NCBI GenBank assembly: GCA_964490005.1
Contig: CAZBBB010000002.1
Span: forward strand, 1-64,000
Source of the DNA: CAZBBB01 sp964490005
GTDB lineage: Bacteria; Planctomycetota; B15-G4
Direction: 5' to 3'
Length of the DNA: 64,000 nt
Below, in pieces: positions 34,976-44,149 of this stretch (the first letter of the stretch is position 1; the number at the start of each line of letters is the position of its first letter). A program made the position numbers and the translations under genes. Below the pieces are notes generated by a model that did not search any database, was not told the origin of the DNA, and worked only from the letters and a program-made list of their open reading frames with translations.

Positions 34976-35548
34976 ATGTCGCGCCCGCTCGCCGCCGCGT
35001 CCCTGCTGCTGCTCGCCCTCGCCGCCTGCCGAGGGCCCGCCCCGGCGCCGCACTTCGACATGCCGGAGGCACCGGCGCCGCACCCGCAGGCGGCCTGGCT
35101 CGCGCAACTCGTCGGCGAGTGGGACGTGCGCATCGAGTCGACGATGGAGCCCGGCGCCGAGCCGATCATGATGGAGAGCCGCGAGTCGGTGCGCGCTCTC
35201 GGCGAGCACTGGGTCGTCAGCGACGGACAGGCGCTGCTGGGCGGCATGCCCTTCAGCTCGCTCATGACGCTGGGCTACGACGCCGGGAAGGAGCGCTTCG
35301 TCGGCACCTGGGTGGACTCGATGCTGCCCCACATGTGGCACTACGAGGGGGCGCTCGACGCGGCCGGCCGCACGCTCACGCTCGACACGCGCGGCCCGGC
35401 CTTCGACGGCTCGGCGCGCCTCGACGACTACCGCGACGCCATCGAGATCGTCTCGCCCGACCGCAAGATCCTGACCTCGTCGGTGCGGCAGGCCGACGGC
35501 ACCTGGCAGACCTTCATGCGCGCCCAATACACGCGCCGCCGCGGATGA
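34976..35548 (+). CDS. DUF1579 family lipoprotein
   Basis: 190 aa from the ATG at 34976 with a purine-rich GGAG upstream. Lipobox LLALAACRG. The body reads LAQLVGEWDVRIES, MESRESVRALGEHWVVSD, MTLGYDAGKERFVGTWVDSM and the LDTRGP strand, which match the DUF1579 beta-barrel family. Function of the family is unknown; a lipid-anchored ligand-binding role is possible. The stop overlaps the PIG-L gene by 4 bases. Confidence 0.8.
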   Translation: MSRPLAAASLLLLALAACRGPAPAPHFDMPEAPAPHPQAAWLAQLVGEWDVRIESTMEPGAEPIMMESRESVRALGEHWVVSDGQALLGGMPFSSLMTLGYDAGKERFVGTWVDSMLPHMWHYEGALDAAGRTLTLDTRGPAFDGSARLDDYRDAIEIVSPDRKILTSSVRQADGTWQTFMRAQYTRRRG

Positions 35549-36240
35549 GCGACCCGCTCCCGCTGCCGCCGCCCAAGCAGGCCCGGCAGACGAAGGCGCC
35601 GCCGCATCGCGGGCGCGTGCTGGTCTTCTCGCCGCACCCCGACGACGAGTCGATCGGGCCGGGCGCGACGCTGGTCAAGCACGTGGCCTTGGGCGACCGC
35701 GTCGAGACCGTGTTCGTCACCTCCGGCATCAACGGCGATCCCGAGCGGCGCCACGACCCGGCGCAGTACGTCGAGCTGCGCCGGCGCGAGGCCGAGGCGG
35801 CGGCGGCGGTGCTGGGCGTCTCGCGCTGCGAGTTCTGGGGCTACCCCGACTCGATGGTCGTGACCGCCGGCGACCTGGCGGCGATCACCGGGCGCATGGC
35901 GCAGGCGCTCGCCGAGCTGCGTCCCGACGTGATCTACGCGCCGCACCGGGGCGAGCAGCACAGCGACCACCACTTCGTCGCGCTCGCCGCGATCGAGGCG
36001 CGCCGGCAGGCGCTGCCGCGCGCGCGCCTGCTGCTCTACGAGGTCTGGTCGCCGCTCGACGCCGACTGGGCCGTCGACGTGGCCGACGTCTACCCGCGCA
36101 AGCTCGAGGCCATCCGCTGCTACCGCAGCCAGCTCGAGCGCAACGACATCCCGCGCGCGGTCGACGGGCTCAACCGGTTCCGCGCGGTGCTGCTGCCGCC
36201 CGGCGGGCAGTGGGCGGAGGTCTTCGAGGAGCCCGCGTGA
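35545..36240 (+). CDS. PIG-L/LmbE family zinc deacetylase
   Basis: 231 aa. The zinc motif HPDDESIGPGATL is near residue 33, and HSDHHFVALAAIEA supplies the second His cluster. Enzymes of this family remove the acetyl group from N-acetylglucosamine-type sugars. With the glycosyltransferase that follows (GTGA overlap) it probably acts on a precursor or residue of the surface glycan. A second, different PIG-L gene lies one gene downstream. Confidence 0.88.
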   Translation: MSDPLPLPPPKQARQTKAPPHRGRVLVFSPHPDDESIGPGATLVKHVALGDRVETVFVTSGINGDPERRHDPAQYVELRRREAEAAAAVLGVSRCEFWGYPDSMVVTAGDLAAITGRMAQALAELRPDVIYAPHRGEQHSDHHFVALAAIEARRQALPRARLLLYEVWSPLDADWAVDVADVYPRKLEAIRCYRSQLERNDIPRAVDGLNRFRAVLLPPGGQWAEVFEEPA

Positions 36241-37472
36241 GGGTCGGCCACGTCGTGCACCAGTTCCCGCCCGAGTTCCGCGGCGGGACGGAGGCCTGCG
36301 TGCAGACCCTGGGCCAGGCGCAGCTCGCGCGCGGCGACGAGGTGCTCGTCGTGGCGGGCAGCGATGTGCGCTCGCCGGGCGGCGAGGTGCGCCGGGAGAC
36401 GGTCGAGGCGCTGCACGTGGCGCGCGTGCTGCGGCGGCCGGGCGAGAACTACACGATGGACTTCCGCCTGCCGCGCGTGCGCGACGAGGTGCGCCGGCTC
36501 CTGGCCGGGTTTTCGCCCGACGTCGTGCACCTGCACCACGGCCTGAACCTGTCGGGCGATCTGGCCGCCAGCCTGTCGGCCGACGGCCACGCGGTGCTCG
36601 CCACGCTGCACGACTACACGCTCGTCTGCGCGCGCTTCTTCCTCACGCGCCCCGACGGCGAGAGCTGCGAGCAGGCCTTTCCGCTGCCGGCGCTGCCGCG
36701 CTGCGTCGACTGCGTGCTGCCCGACTTCCCGGCGGGGCGCGCGGCGCTCGAGCACGAGACGAAGGCGCGCGCCGCCACGGCGGCGGCCGAGGCGGCGGCG
36801 CTGGCGGCGGCCATCGTGCCGAGCGCGTCGGTCGCGACGCGCTGGCGCCGCAGCGGCCTGTTCCCGGACGACAAGCTCGTGCTGCTGCCGCATCCCGCGC
36901 CGCTGCCGGCGCGCCCGCCCGCCGCGCCGCGTCCGCGCGACGACGGCCGGCTGGTGCTCGCGACCTGGGGGCACCTGGCGCCCGCCAAGGGCGTGCTCGA
37001 CCTGCTCGAGGCGCTGCGCCTGGCGCGCGATCCGCGCCTGGCGCTGATCGTGCTCGGCGATCCCGTCGACGCGCGCCACGCCGAGGAGCTGCTCGACGCG
37101 GCCGAGGGCCTCGACGTGAGCTTCCGCGGGCGCTACACGGCGGCCGACCTGCCCGCGCTGCGCGGACAGGCCGACCTGGCGGTGTTCGCGAGTCGCGCCG
37201 AGGAGACCTTCGGCCTCGTCGTGGCCGAGGCGCGCGCGCTGGGTTTCCCGGTCGTCGTCAGCGACCGCGGCGCGCTGCCCGAGCGCGTGGGCGAGGCCGG
37301 CGCGGTGCTGCCGGCGAACGATCCGGCGCTGTGGGCGCACCTGTTCGTCGCGCTGCTCAAGGACCCGTCGCCGCTCGCCGCGTGGGGCGCGGCGGCGCGC
37401 GACGAACTCCCGGGTCCGGCCGAGCATGCCGCGGCGGTCGCCGGAATCTATGCTCGGGCGCGGTCGCCTTGA
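36237..37472 (+). CDS. Family 4 glycosyltransferase
   Basis: 411 aa from the GTG at 36237, which overlaps the PIG-L stop; the frame opens at 36210. GT-B features: VGHVVHQFPPEFRGGTEACVQTL with the GGxE loop at the N-terminus, DVVHLHHGLNLSG, a second Rossmann domain beginning VLATWGHLAPAKGVLDLLEAL, and FASRAEETFGLVVAEARALGFPVVVSDRG, the E-x7-E nucleotide-sugar site. A cysteine cluster CVDCVLP sits in the N-terminal half. Retaining transferase in polysaccharide synthesis, presumably. Confidence 0.87.
   Translation: MRVGHVVHQFPPEFRGGTEACVQTLGQAQLARGDEVLVVAGSDVRSPGGEVRRETVEALHVARVLRRPGENYTMDFRLPRVRDEVRRLLAGFSPDVVHLHHGLNLSGDLAASLSADGHAVLATLHDYTLVCARFFLTRPDGESCEQAFPLPALPRCVDCVLPDFPAGRAALEHETKARAATAAAEAAALAAAIVPSASVATRWRRSGLFPDDKLVLLPHPAPLPARPPAAPRPRDDGRLVLATWGHLAPAKGVLDLLEALRLARDPRLALIVLGDPVDARHAEELLDAAEGLDVSFRGRYTAADLPALRGQADLAVFASRAEETFGLVVAEARALGFPVVVSDRGALPERVGEAGAVLPANDPALWAHLFVALLKDPSPLAAWGAAARDELPGPAEHAAAVAGIYARARSP
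37449..37454 (+). promoter_or_regulatory. Candidate -10 element
   Basis: TATGCT inside the 3' end of the GT4 gene, 55 bases upstream of the preferred GTG start of the second PIG-L gene. Confidence 0.3.
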
Positions 37473-37509
37473 GCCGGCCGCCGCCGCCGGTCGAAAGCAG
37501 GCCCTTCCC

Positions 37510-38232
37510 GTGAGCGCACCCGTCCACACCTTTCCGCCGCTGCACGACCTCTCGCGGGTGCCCGCGGGCAACGTGCTCGTCGTGGCGCCGCATCCCGACG
37601 ACGAGGTCATCGGCGTGGGCGGCACGATCGCGCTGCACGGCCGGCGCGGCGACGCCGTCACGGTCGCGCTCGTCACGGCCGGCGAAGGCGGCGGCGACCC
37701 GCAGCGGCGGCTGGCCGAGTCGAGCGAGAGCGGCGAGGGGCTCGGCGCGCGGCGCACGGTCTGCCTGCACGCCCCCGACGGCGGCGTGGCGCGCGACGCC
37801 GGCCTCGTGGCGCGCCTGGCCGAACTGGTCCGCGAGGTCGGGCCGGCCGTGGTCTACGCACCCTCGCCCTTCGAGATGCATCCCGACCACGTCGCCACGC
37901 TGCACGCCACGGCGCGGGCGCTGGAGGGCGGGCCGGACGCGACGCTGCTGCTCTACGAGGTGAACACCGAGTGCATGGCGAGCTTCCTGATCGACATCAC
38001 GCCCGTGGCCGCGGCCAAGCGCGCGGCCCTTGCGGCCTTCGCCAGCCAGCTCGGGCGCGTCGACCTGCTTGACAAGGTCGAGGCCCGCGCCCGCGCGCGC
38101 ACCGTGAACGTCGACCTGCCGGCCGTCACGCACGCCGAGGCCTTCCTGCAGCTCCCGGTGGCGCGCGTGGCGGCGGCCAGCCGGGCGCTGGGGCAGCTCG
38201 CGGCGACGCTGGGCCTTGCGCCGGGCGGATGA
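37510..38232 (+). CDS. PIG-L/LmbE family zinc deacetylase, second copy
   Basis: 240 aa from the GTG at 37510. The frame opens at 37426 inside the preceding gene, but the TATGCT at 37449 favours the later start. Zinc motif HPDDEVIGVGGTI and second cluster FEMHPDHVATLHA are intact. It is clearly different in sequence from the other PIG-L protein, so the two probably act on different sugars. Located between a GT4 and a run of GT2 genes. Confidence 0.87.
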   Translation: MSAPVHTFPPLHDLSRVPAGNVLVVAPHPDDEVIGVGGTIALHGRRGDAVTVALVTAGEGGGDPQRRLAESSESGEGLGARRTVCLHAPDGGVARDAGLVARLAELVREVGPAVVYAPSPFEMHPDHVATLHATARALEGGPDATLLLYEVNTECMASFLIDITPVAAAKRAALAAFASQLGRVDLLDKVEARARARTVNVDLPAVTHAEAFLQLPVARVAAASRALGQLAATLGLAPGG

Positions 38233-38233
38233 C

Positions 38234-39172
38234 GTGAAGGTCTCGGCCGTCATCTCGACCTGGAACAAGAAGGCCGACGTGCTGGCCAACATCGCGGCCC
38301 TGAAGGCCGGGCGCCGCGTGCCCGACGAGATCGTCGTCGTCGACAACTGCAGCTCCGACGGCACGGCCGACGCGATCGCCGCCGCGCACCCCGACGTCGT
38401 GCTGCTGCGCATGCCGCACGACCGCAAGGGTGCCTGCGAGACCTTCAATCTCGGCTTCGCGGCCGCGACGGGCGACGCGATCGCGATCATGGACGACGAC
38501 GTGCTCGCGACGCGCGACTGGCTGGCGACGCTGGTCGAGGCGCTGCTGCGCGAGCCGCCGAGCACGGCCATGATCAGTTCGCGCGTGATCGAGCCGGCCA
38601 TGCCCGAGAGCTACCAGCGCGCCGAACTCGCGCGCGGCCGCTACTACGCCAGCACCTTCCGCGGCTGCGGCACGCTGGCGCGCACCGAGGTGCTGCGCGC
38701 CACGGGCGGCTACGACGAGCGCTTCTTCATCTACGGCAACGAGCGCGACCTGGCGGCGCGCGTGCTGGCGCGCGGCGGGCGCATCCTGCAGCTGCCCGAG
38801 GCCGTGATCCACCACGCCACGCCCTTCGGCATGAAGGCCGGCCGCCGCTCGCTCTACTACCACGTGCGCAACTTCTGGCTGTACGCCTTCAAGAACTGCC
38901 CCTGGAGCGCGGTGGCGCGTTCGGCCTTCTCGCTCGTGCGCAAGGGGCTGTCGCGCGGCGGCACGCGCACGGCGCCGGCCGCGACCGCCAGCGCCGAGGA
39001 GGGCGAGCTCGAGGCCACCGGCACGATGGGGCTGGCGCGCGCGATGCGCGAGACCGAGGGCGCCTGGTGGATCGCCTTCAAGGCGAGCCTCAACGCGCTG
39101 CTCAACCTGCCCTACTGCCTGGCGCGGCGGCAGGTCGTGCGCGCCCCGGACTTCCGCGTCCCGGGGCTCTGA
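38234..39172 (+). CDS. Family 2 glycosyltransferase
   Basis: 312 aa from the GTG at 38234, one base after the PIG-L stop; a TTG-initiated form from 38216 is less likely. Motifs: VKVSAVISTWNKKADVLANI, EIVVVDNCSSDGTADAI, AIMDDDVLATRDW (DxD) and GYDERFFIYGNERDLAARV. Compared with a minimal GT2 it has a helical C-terminus. One base separates its stop from the next GT2 start. Confidence 0.86.
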   Translation: MKVSAVISTWNKKADVLANIAALKAGRRVPDEIVVVDNCSSDGTADAIAAAHPDVVLLRMPHDRKGACETFNLGFAAATGDAIAIMDDDVLATRDWLATLVEALLREPPSTAMISSRVIEPAMPESYQRAELARGRYYASTFRGCGTLARTEVLRATGGYDERFFIYGNERDLAARVLARGGRILQLPEAVIHHATPFGMKAGRRSLYYHVRNFWLYAFKNCPWSAVARSAFSLVRKGLSRGGTRTAPAATASAEEGELEATGTMGLARAMRETEGAWWIAFKASLNALLNLPYCLARRQVVRAPDFRVPGL

Positions 39173-39173
39173 G

Positions 39174-40256
39174 ATGGGCGAGCGCGTCACCGTCGCCGTG
39201 ACGAACTGGAACGGCGAGGCGTATCTGGGCGACTGTCTCGACGCGATCGCGGCGCTGCAGGGCGACGTCGCCGAGGTGCTCGTCGTCGACAACGCCTCGA
39301 CCGACGGCAGCCAGGCGATCGTGCGCGCGCGGCCCGGCGTGCGGCTGATCGTGCTGGCCTCCAACGAGGGGCCCTGCCCGGCGCGCAACGAGGGGCTGCG
39401 GCAGGCGCGCACGCGCTGGGTGCTGCAGCTCGACAGCGACGTCCTGGTGCGGCCTGACACGCTGCAGCGCCTGCTGCCGCAGACGGAGCTGCCGGGCGTG
39501 GCGGCCGTGCAGCCGCGCGCGGTGCTCGCGGCCGACCCGTCGGTGGTGCACTACGACGGCGGCCGGATGCACTACGTCGGCATGATGACGCTCGACAACC
39601 TGCTGGCGCGCGCGAGCGGCCCGCCGCCGCCGCCCGCCGACGTCGACGCGGTCATCAGCATGGCGCTGCTGCTCGACCGCGAGGTCGTGCTGGACCTGGG
39701 CGGCTACGACCCGGCCTACTTCATCCTGTTCGAGGACCACGACCTGTCGTACCGGCTGCGCGCGACGGGTCATCGCCTGCGGCGCGTGAGCGAGGCGCTC
39801 GTGCTGCACCGCGAGGGGACGGCGGGGCTGTCGTTCCGTCCCGGGGCGCCGAGCTACCCCGCGCGGCGGGCCTTCCTGCACGGGCGCAACCGCACCTACC
39901 TCGTGCTCAAGAACTACTCGCTGCCGGCGCTCGTGGCGAGTTGGCCGGGGCGCCTGCTGTACGCCGCGGCCTACCTCGTCTTCGCGGCCCGCCGCGGCGT
40001 CCTCGGCAGCTACCTGAAGGGGCGGCTGGGCGCGCTGGCGCTGCTTCCGCGCGCGCTCTCGCTGCGGCGCGGGCTGGCCGGCCGTCGCTCGGTCTGCGAC
40101 CGAAGGCTGCTGCATGCCGATGATCTGACGGTCTCGCCGCACCTGTCCCGCGCTCCGCTGGAAGCCCGTGCCGAAAGAACGTTCAATGTCGTCCTGCGCG
40201 GCTGGTGGCGGCTGGCGCGCCTGCTGCTTCCCGCTCAACGTCCCGAGACGCGCTGA
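39174..40256 (+). CDS. Family 2 glycosyltransferase
   Basis: 360 aa. Motifs: TVAVTNWNGEAYLGDCLDAI, VLVVDNASTDGSQAIV, LQLDSDVLVRPDTL (DxD) and YFILFEDHDLSYRLRATGH. The C-terminal ~90 residues contain a hydrophobic stretch (LLYAAAYLVFAARRG) that may attach the enzyme to the membrane. Predicted to extend the surface glycan. A hairpin with a 7-bp stem lies in the short gap downstream (40295-40316). Confidence 0.86.
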   Translation: MGERVTVAVTNWNGEAYLGDCLDAIAALQGDVAEVLVVDNASTDGSQAIVRARPGVRLIVLASNEGPCPARNEGLRQARTRWVLQLDSDVLVRPDTLQRLLPQTELPGVAAVQPRAVLAADPSVVHYDGGRMHYVGMMTLDNLLARASGPPPPPADVDAVISMALLLDREVVLDLGGYDPAYFILFEDHDLSYRLRATGHRLRRVSEALVLHREGTAGLSFRPGAPSYPARRAFLHGRNRTYLVLKNYSLPALVASWPGRLLYAAAYLVFAARRGVLGSYLKGRLGALALLPRALSLRRGLAGRRSVCDRRLLHADDLTVSPHLSRAPLEARAERTFNVVLRGWWRLARLLLPAQRPETR

Positions 40257-40294
40257 GATGACCCGCCGAAGTCGCCGACTCCGTCGTCGCCGCG

Positions 40295-40316
40295 CCCGCG
40301 GCGGGCCGCCCGCGGG
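40295..40316 (+). other. Short hairpin in the gap between GT2 genes
   Basis: CCCGCGG (40295-40301) pairs with CCGCGGG (40310-40316) around an 8-base loop, 21 bases before the next start codon. It may be an attenuator or simply GC-rich sequence; no T-tract follows. Confidence 0.25.
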
Positions 40317-40336
40317 GTGCGCATGACGGTGCGCGC

Positions 40337-41305
40337 ATGACGGGGCCGGCGCGGGGCACGGCGCAGGGCGAGCGCATCGTCGCGATCGTCCTGAACTGGA
40401 ACGGCGGCGACGAGACGCTGCAGTGCCTGCGCTCGCTCGCGGGCGTGCTCGACCCGCCGGTCGTGCCGCTGCTGGCCGACAACGGCAGCGAGGACGACTC
40501 GGTGGCGGCGGCCGTGCGCGCCCTGCCCGGCCTGGCCGTGCTGCGCTTCTCCGAGAACCTCGGTTACGCGGGCGGCAACAACCGCGCCATGCGGCACGCC
40601 TTCGACGCGCTGCACGCCGACTGGGTCTGCCTGCTCAACAGCGACGTCGTCGTCGCGCCCGAGACCTTCGCGCTGCTCCTCGACGCCGTCACGGCCTACG
40701 AGGCCAAGGGGCGCCGCCGCGTCGGCGCGGCCGGCCCCTGCCTGCTGTACCGCGACGAACCGCAGACCGTCTGGGCCTGCGGGGGCCGCATCGGCGCGCA
40801 GCTCAACGTGACGCAGCTCGTCGGGCACGGCCGCCGACCCAAGGGCGGCCCCGCGCGCGAGGTCGACTACCTGCCCGGCGCCTTCCTGCTCGTGCGGCGC
40901 GCGGCCTTCGAGGCGGTCGGCCCGCTCGACGAGAGCTTCTTCTGCTACCTCGAGGACGCCGACTGGGGCGTGCGCCTGCGTGCGGCCGGCTTCGTGTCGC
41001 TGGCCGTGCCCGAGGCCATCGCCTGGCACGCGCTCTCGGCCAGCACCGGCGGCGGCTACTCGGCCGGCCGCAAGTACATGACCGGCGTCAACTCGGTGCG
41101 CTTCCTGCGCAAGCACGGCCGCCCGACGGGCTGGGCCGCGCTCATCGTCTTCGACATCCTGCTCTGGCCGCTGGCCTTCCTGCGCGCGCTCATCGGCGGA
41201 CGCAGCGCCGGCGCGACGGCCAAGCTGCGCGGCGTCTTCGCCGGCCTGTGCGGCGCCCGCGTCGACGCCGAGGTCGCCGCGCGCTTCGCGAGGCGGGTCG
41301 AATGA
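40337..41305 (+). CDS. Family 2 glycosyltransferase
   Basis: 322 aa from the ATG at 40337. Motifs: IVAIVLNWNGGDETLQCLRSL, LLADNGSEDDSV, CLLNSDVVVAPETF (DxD) and FFCYLEDADWGVRLRAAGF. Sequence between these differs from the other GT2 enzymes here, so a distinct donor or acceptor is likely. The stop overlaps the following GT4 start (ATGA). Confidence 0.86.
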   Translation: MTGPARGTAQGERIVAIVLNWNGGDETLQCLRSLAGVLDPPVVPLLADNGSEDDSVAAAVRALPGLAVLRFSENLGYAGGNNRAMRHAFDALHADWVCLLNSDVVVAPETFALLLDAVTAYEAKGRRRVGAAGPCLLYRDEPQTVWACGGRIGAQLNVTQLVGHGRRPKGGPAREVDYLPGAFLLVRRAAFEAVGPLDESFFCYLEDADWGVRLRAAGFVSLAVPEAIAWHALSASTGGGYSAGRKYMTGVNSVRFLRKHGRPTGWAALIVFDILLWPLAFLRALIGGRSAGATAKLRGVFAGLCGARVDAEVAARFARRVE

Positions 41306-42726
41306 AGATCCTCATGCCGGTGCATGTCTTCCTGCCGGGCCACAGCGCCGGCACCGAGGTCTACACCTACAACCTGGCGCGCGCGCTCGTGGCCCGCGGC
41401 CACGAGGTCGAGATCTTCACCTCCGAGAAGGAGGTCTCGCGCCGGAGCTGGTCGGTGCACGTCGAGCAGGTCGACGGTCTCAAGGTGCACGTCCTGGTCA
41501 ACAACCTCGACCACGACGACTTCTCCGAGACCTTCGCCAACGTCGAGGCCGAGGGCGCCTTCCAGCGCGTGCTCGACGCCTTCAAGCCCGACATCGTCCA
41601 CGTGCAGCACCTGATGCTGCTCTCGATGGGGCTGCCGCGCCAGGCGCGCTCGGCCGGCGCGCGCGTCGTCATGACGCTCAACGACTTCTGGCTGTTCTGC
41701 CCGCGCTTCGGGCAGCTGCTGCTGCCCAACGGCCACCTTTGCGACGGCCCGAACCTGTCCGACTGCGAGAACTGCCTGCAGGACTTCACCTTCAGCCAGG
41801 GCAAGCCCGAGAAGGCGCTGATCAGGCTCATGCAGTACACGCGCGAGCTGTCGGGCGTCGACCTCGCGCCGATCGTCTACTGGGCGCAGGACCGCAGCCG
41901 CTGGCTGCGCACGCGCAAGCAGCGGGGCGGGCGCTCGGCCAAGGCCGGCAAGGCCAACCCCGACGGGTCGCTGCGCGAGGAGCTCAAGCACCGGCAGCGC
42001 AAGGTCGAGCTGCTCATCGAGCAGGTCGACCTGTTCCTCTCGCCGAGCAACACGGTGGCCGAGCGCGCCATCGAGTGGGGCATCCCGCGCGCGCGCCTGA
42101 AGGTCTCGCGCTACGGCATCGACACGCGCCCCTTCGGGCAGCAGCCGCGCCGCGAGAAGGGCGAGGACGAGCAGCTGGTGTTCGGCTTCATCGGCACGAT
42201 CGCGCCGCACAAGGGCGTGCACGTGCTCGTCGACGCCGCGCTGCGCCTGCCGAAGGGCGCCTGCAGGGTGGCCATCTACGGCAGCGACGCGCACCATCTC
42301 GAGTACGGCCGCTCGCTGCGCGCGCAGGCCGAGGGGCGCGAGATCGAGTTCCGCGGCAAGCTGGCCCGCGACCAGATCGCGCAGGCCTTCCACTCCATCG
42401 ACTGCCTCGTCATGCCCTCGCTGTGGCTCGAGAACAGCCCGGTCGTGATCCAGGAGTCCTTCGCGGCGGGCGTGCCCGTGATCGCCAGCGGGCAGGGCGG
42501 CATGGCCGAACTCATCACCGACGGGCGATCGGGGCGGCTGTTCCCGGCGGGCGACGCGCAGGCGCTCGCGCGCCACATGGCGGCCGTGATCGCCAACCCG
42601 ACGACGCTGCGCGCCTGGAGCGTCGCGATGGACGAGGCGCGCAGCATCGAGGACGACGCGGCGGGCGTCGAGCAGCACTACCTCGACGTGCTGCACCACG
42701 ACGGGCGTCCTCCGGTCGACGCATGA
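41302..42726 (+). CDS. Family 4 glycosyltransferase
   Basis: 474 aa. GT-B fold: MKILMPVHVFLPGHSAGTEVYTYNLARAL, DIVHVQHLMLLSMGLP, second domain from LVFGFIGTIAPHKGVHVLVDAAL, and PSLWLENSPVVIQESFAAGVPVIAS with the E-x7-E type site. A Cys-containing insert (PNGHLCDGPNLSDCENCL) and a long helical insert of about 100 residues separate the two domains. Probably a retaining transferase for the same glycan. Overlaps genes on both sides by 4 bases. Confidence 0.88.
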   Translation: MKILMPVHVFLPGHSAGTEVYTYNLARALVARGHEVEIFTSEKEVSRRSWSVHVEQVDGLKVHVLVNNLDHDDFSETFANVEAEGAFQRVLDAFKPDIVHVQHLMLLSMGLPRQARSAGARVVMTLNDFWLFCPRFGQLLLPNGHLCDGPNLSDCENCLQDFTFSQGKPEKALIRLMQYTRELSGVDLAPIVYWAQDRSRWLRTRKQRGGRSAKAGKANPDGSLREELKHRQRKVELLIEQVDLFLSPSNTVAERAIEWGIPRARLKVSRYGIDTRPFGQQPRREKGEDEQLVFGFIGTIAPHKGVHVLVDAALRLPKGACRVAIYGSDAHHLEYGRSLRAQAEGREIEFRGKLARDQIAQAFHSIDCLVMPSLWLENSPVVIQESFAAGVPVIASGQGGMAELITDGRSGRLFPAGDAQALARHMAAVIANPTTLRAWSVAMDEARSIEDDAAGVEQHYLDVLHHDGRPPVDA

Positions 42727-44099
42727 CGCGCGTCGGCCTCGTCGTGCACGGCCAACCGCCGGAGCTGGTGGGCGGCACCGAGCGGCTCGTCGCCGACGTC
42801 GCCGCCGAGCTGGCGCGGCGCGGTCACGAGGTGGCGATCCTCTCGGGCAGCATCGCCTGGGAGGCGGCCTTCCGCGTCGCGGACGACGCGGCCGGCCCGG
42901 TGGCGGTGCGGCGCCTGCACCGCGACGATCTGTACTTCGAGCGCTGGGACAAGATCGAGAACCCGCGCGTCGAGCGCGCCTACCTCGACTGGCTCGACGA
43001 GTTCCGGCCCGAGGTCGTGCACGTGCACCACTGGGCGCGGCTGACGACCACGCTCGTGCGGCGCGCGCACGAGCGCGGCCTGCCCGTCGCGGCGAGCCTG
43101 CACGACCTGCTGCCGAGCTGCCCGCGCTACCACCGCGTGAAGGCCGATCTGTCCTTCTGCGAGCAGCCGCCGGGGCCCGAGGCCTGCCGGCGCTGCGCCC
43201 CGCGCTGGACCTTCCAGCAGGATGAGGAGATCGACGCGCAGCTCGTGCGCTTCGTCGCCGAGCTGCGGGCCGAGCTGTCGGCCGCCGACCTGCTGCTGGC
43301 GCCGACGGAAGGCCACGCCGAGCGCCTGCTGCGCTGGATGGGGCTGCGGCTGCCCGTGACGGCGCTCGCGCCGGCGGGCGGGTCGCTGCCCGCGCCCGCC
43401 GCGCCGCCGCTCGCCGGACGCGCCGCGAGCGCCAACGCTCCGCTGCGCGTCTGTGCCTTCGGGCACCTGCATCCGCTCAAGGGCGTCGAGGTGCTGCTCG
43501 ACGCGCAGGCGGCGCTGCCCGATCCGGCGCTCGTCGAACTGCACGTGTGGGGGGCGAGCCCGACGCCGGAGATGGACGCCGCGCTGCGCGCGCGCGCCGG
43601 CTCGCGCGCCGTCGTCTGGCACGGCGCCTACGGGCCGGCCGATCTCTCGGGCGCGCCGATCGACGTCGTCGTGCTGCCGACGCTGTGCGCCGAGAGCTGG
43701 TCGCTGGCGCTCGACGAGGCCGCCGCGCTGGGCGTGCCGATCCTCGCGACCGACCTGGGCGCGCTGGCCGACCGCGCGACGCCGCGCATGGCGCTCTTTC
43801 CGCGCGGCGACGCGCGGGCCCTCGCCGCGCACCTGCAGCGCCTCGCCCCCGATCCGGCCGCGCGCGCCGCGATGTCGCGTGCGCCGGGGCCCGCCAGCAG
43901 CTCGCTGTCCCGCCACGTCGACGCGCTGGCCGAGCACTACGCGCGGCTGACGCGCCGCCCGCGCGCGGCCCGAGCGCCGTCCGCCGCGGCGCAGGCCGCG
44001 CGCCTCGCCGAGCAGGAGGCGGCCTTCGCGCGGCGCGAGGCCGCCTGGCACGAGGGCCTGCGCAGCGAGCCGCAAGTGGAGGGCGCCGACGGCCGATAG
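42723..44099 (+). CDS. Family 4 glycosyltransferase
   Basis: 458 aa, ATG overlapping the preceding GT4 stop. Motifs: VGLVVHGQPPELVGGTERLVADVA, EVVHVHHWARLTTTLV, CAFGHLHPLKGVEVLL and AESWSLALDEAAALGVPILATDLG. It shares the Cys-bearing SFCEQPPGPEACRRC insert style with its neighbour, which suggests the two are distant paralogues. The last ~50 residues are Ala/Glu/Arg-rich and may be a coiled coil. Confidence 0.86.
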   Translation: MTRVGLVVHGQPPELVGGTERLVADVAAELARRGHEVAILSGSIAWEAAFRVADDAAGPVAVRRLHRDDLYFERWDKIENPRVERAYLDWLDEFRPEVVHVHHWARLTTTLVRRAHERGLPVAASLHDLLPSCPRYHRVKADLSFCEQPPGPEACRRCAPRWTFQQDEEIDAQLVRFVAELRAELSAADLLLAPTEGHAERLLRWMGLRLPVTALAPAGGSLPAPAAPPLAGRAASANAPLRVCAFGHLHPLKGVEVLLDAQAALPDPALVELHVWGASPTPEMDAALRARAGSRAVVWHGAYGPADLSGAPIDVVVLPTLCAESWSLALDEAAALGVPILATDLGALADRATPRMALFPRGDARALAAHLQRLAPDPAARAAMSRAPGPASSSLSRHVDALAEHYARLTRRPRAARAPSAAAQAARLAEQEAAFARREAAWHEGLRSEPQVEGADGR

Positions 44100-44149
44100 G
44101 GAGCGGCGATGGCCCGCCCGCTCCAGACACCGCTGCCGGGCGTCCCGGC

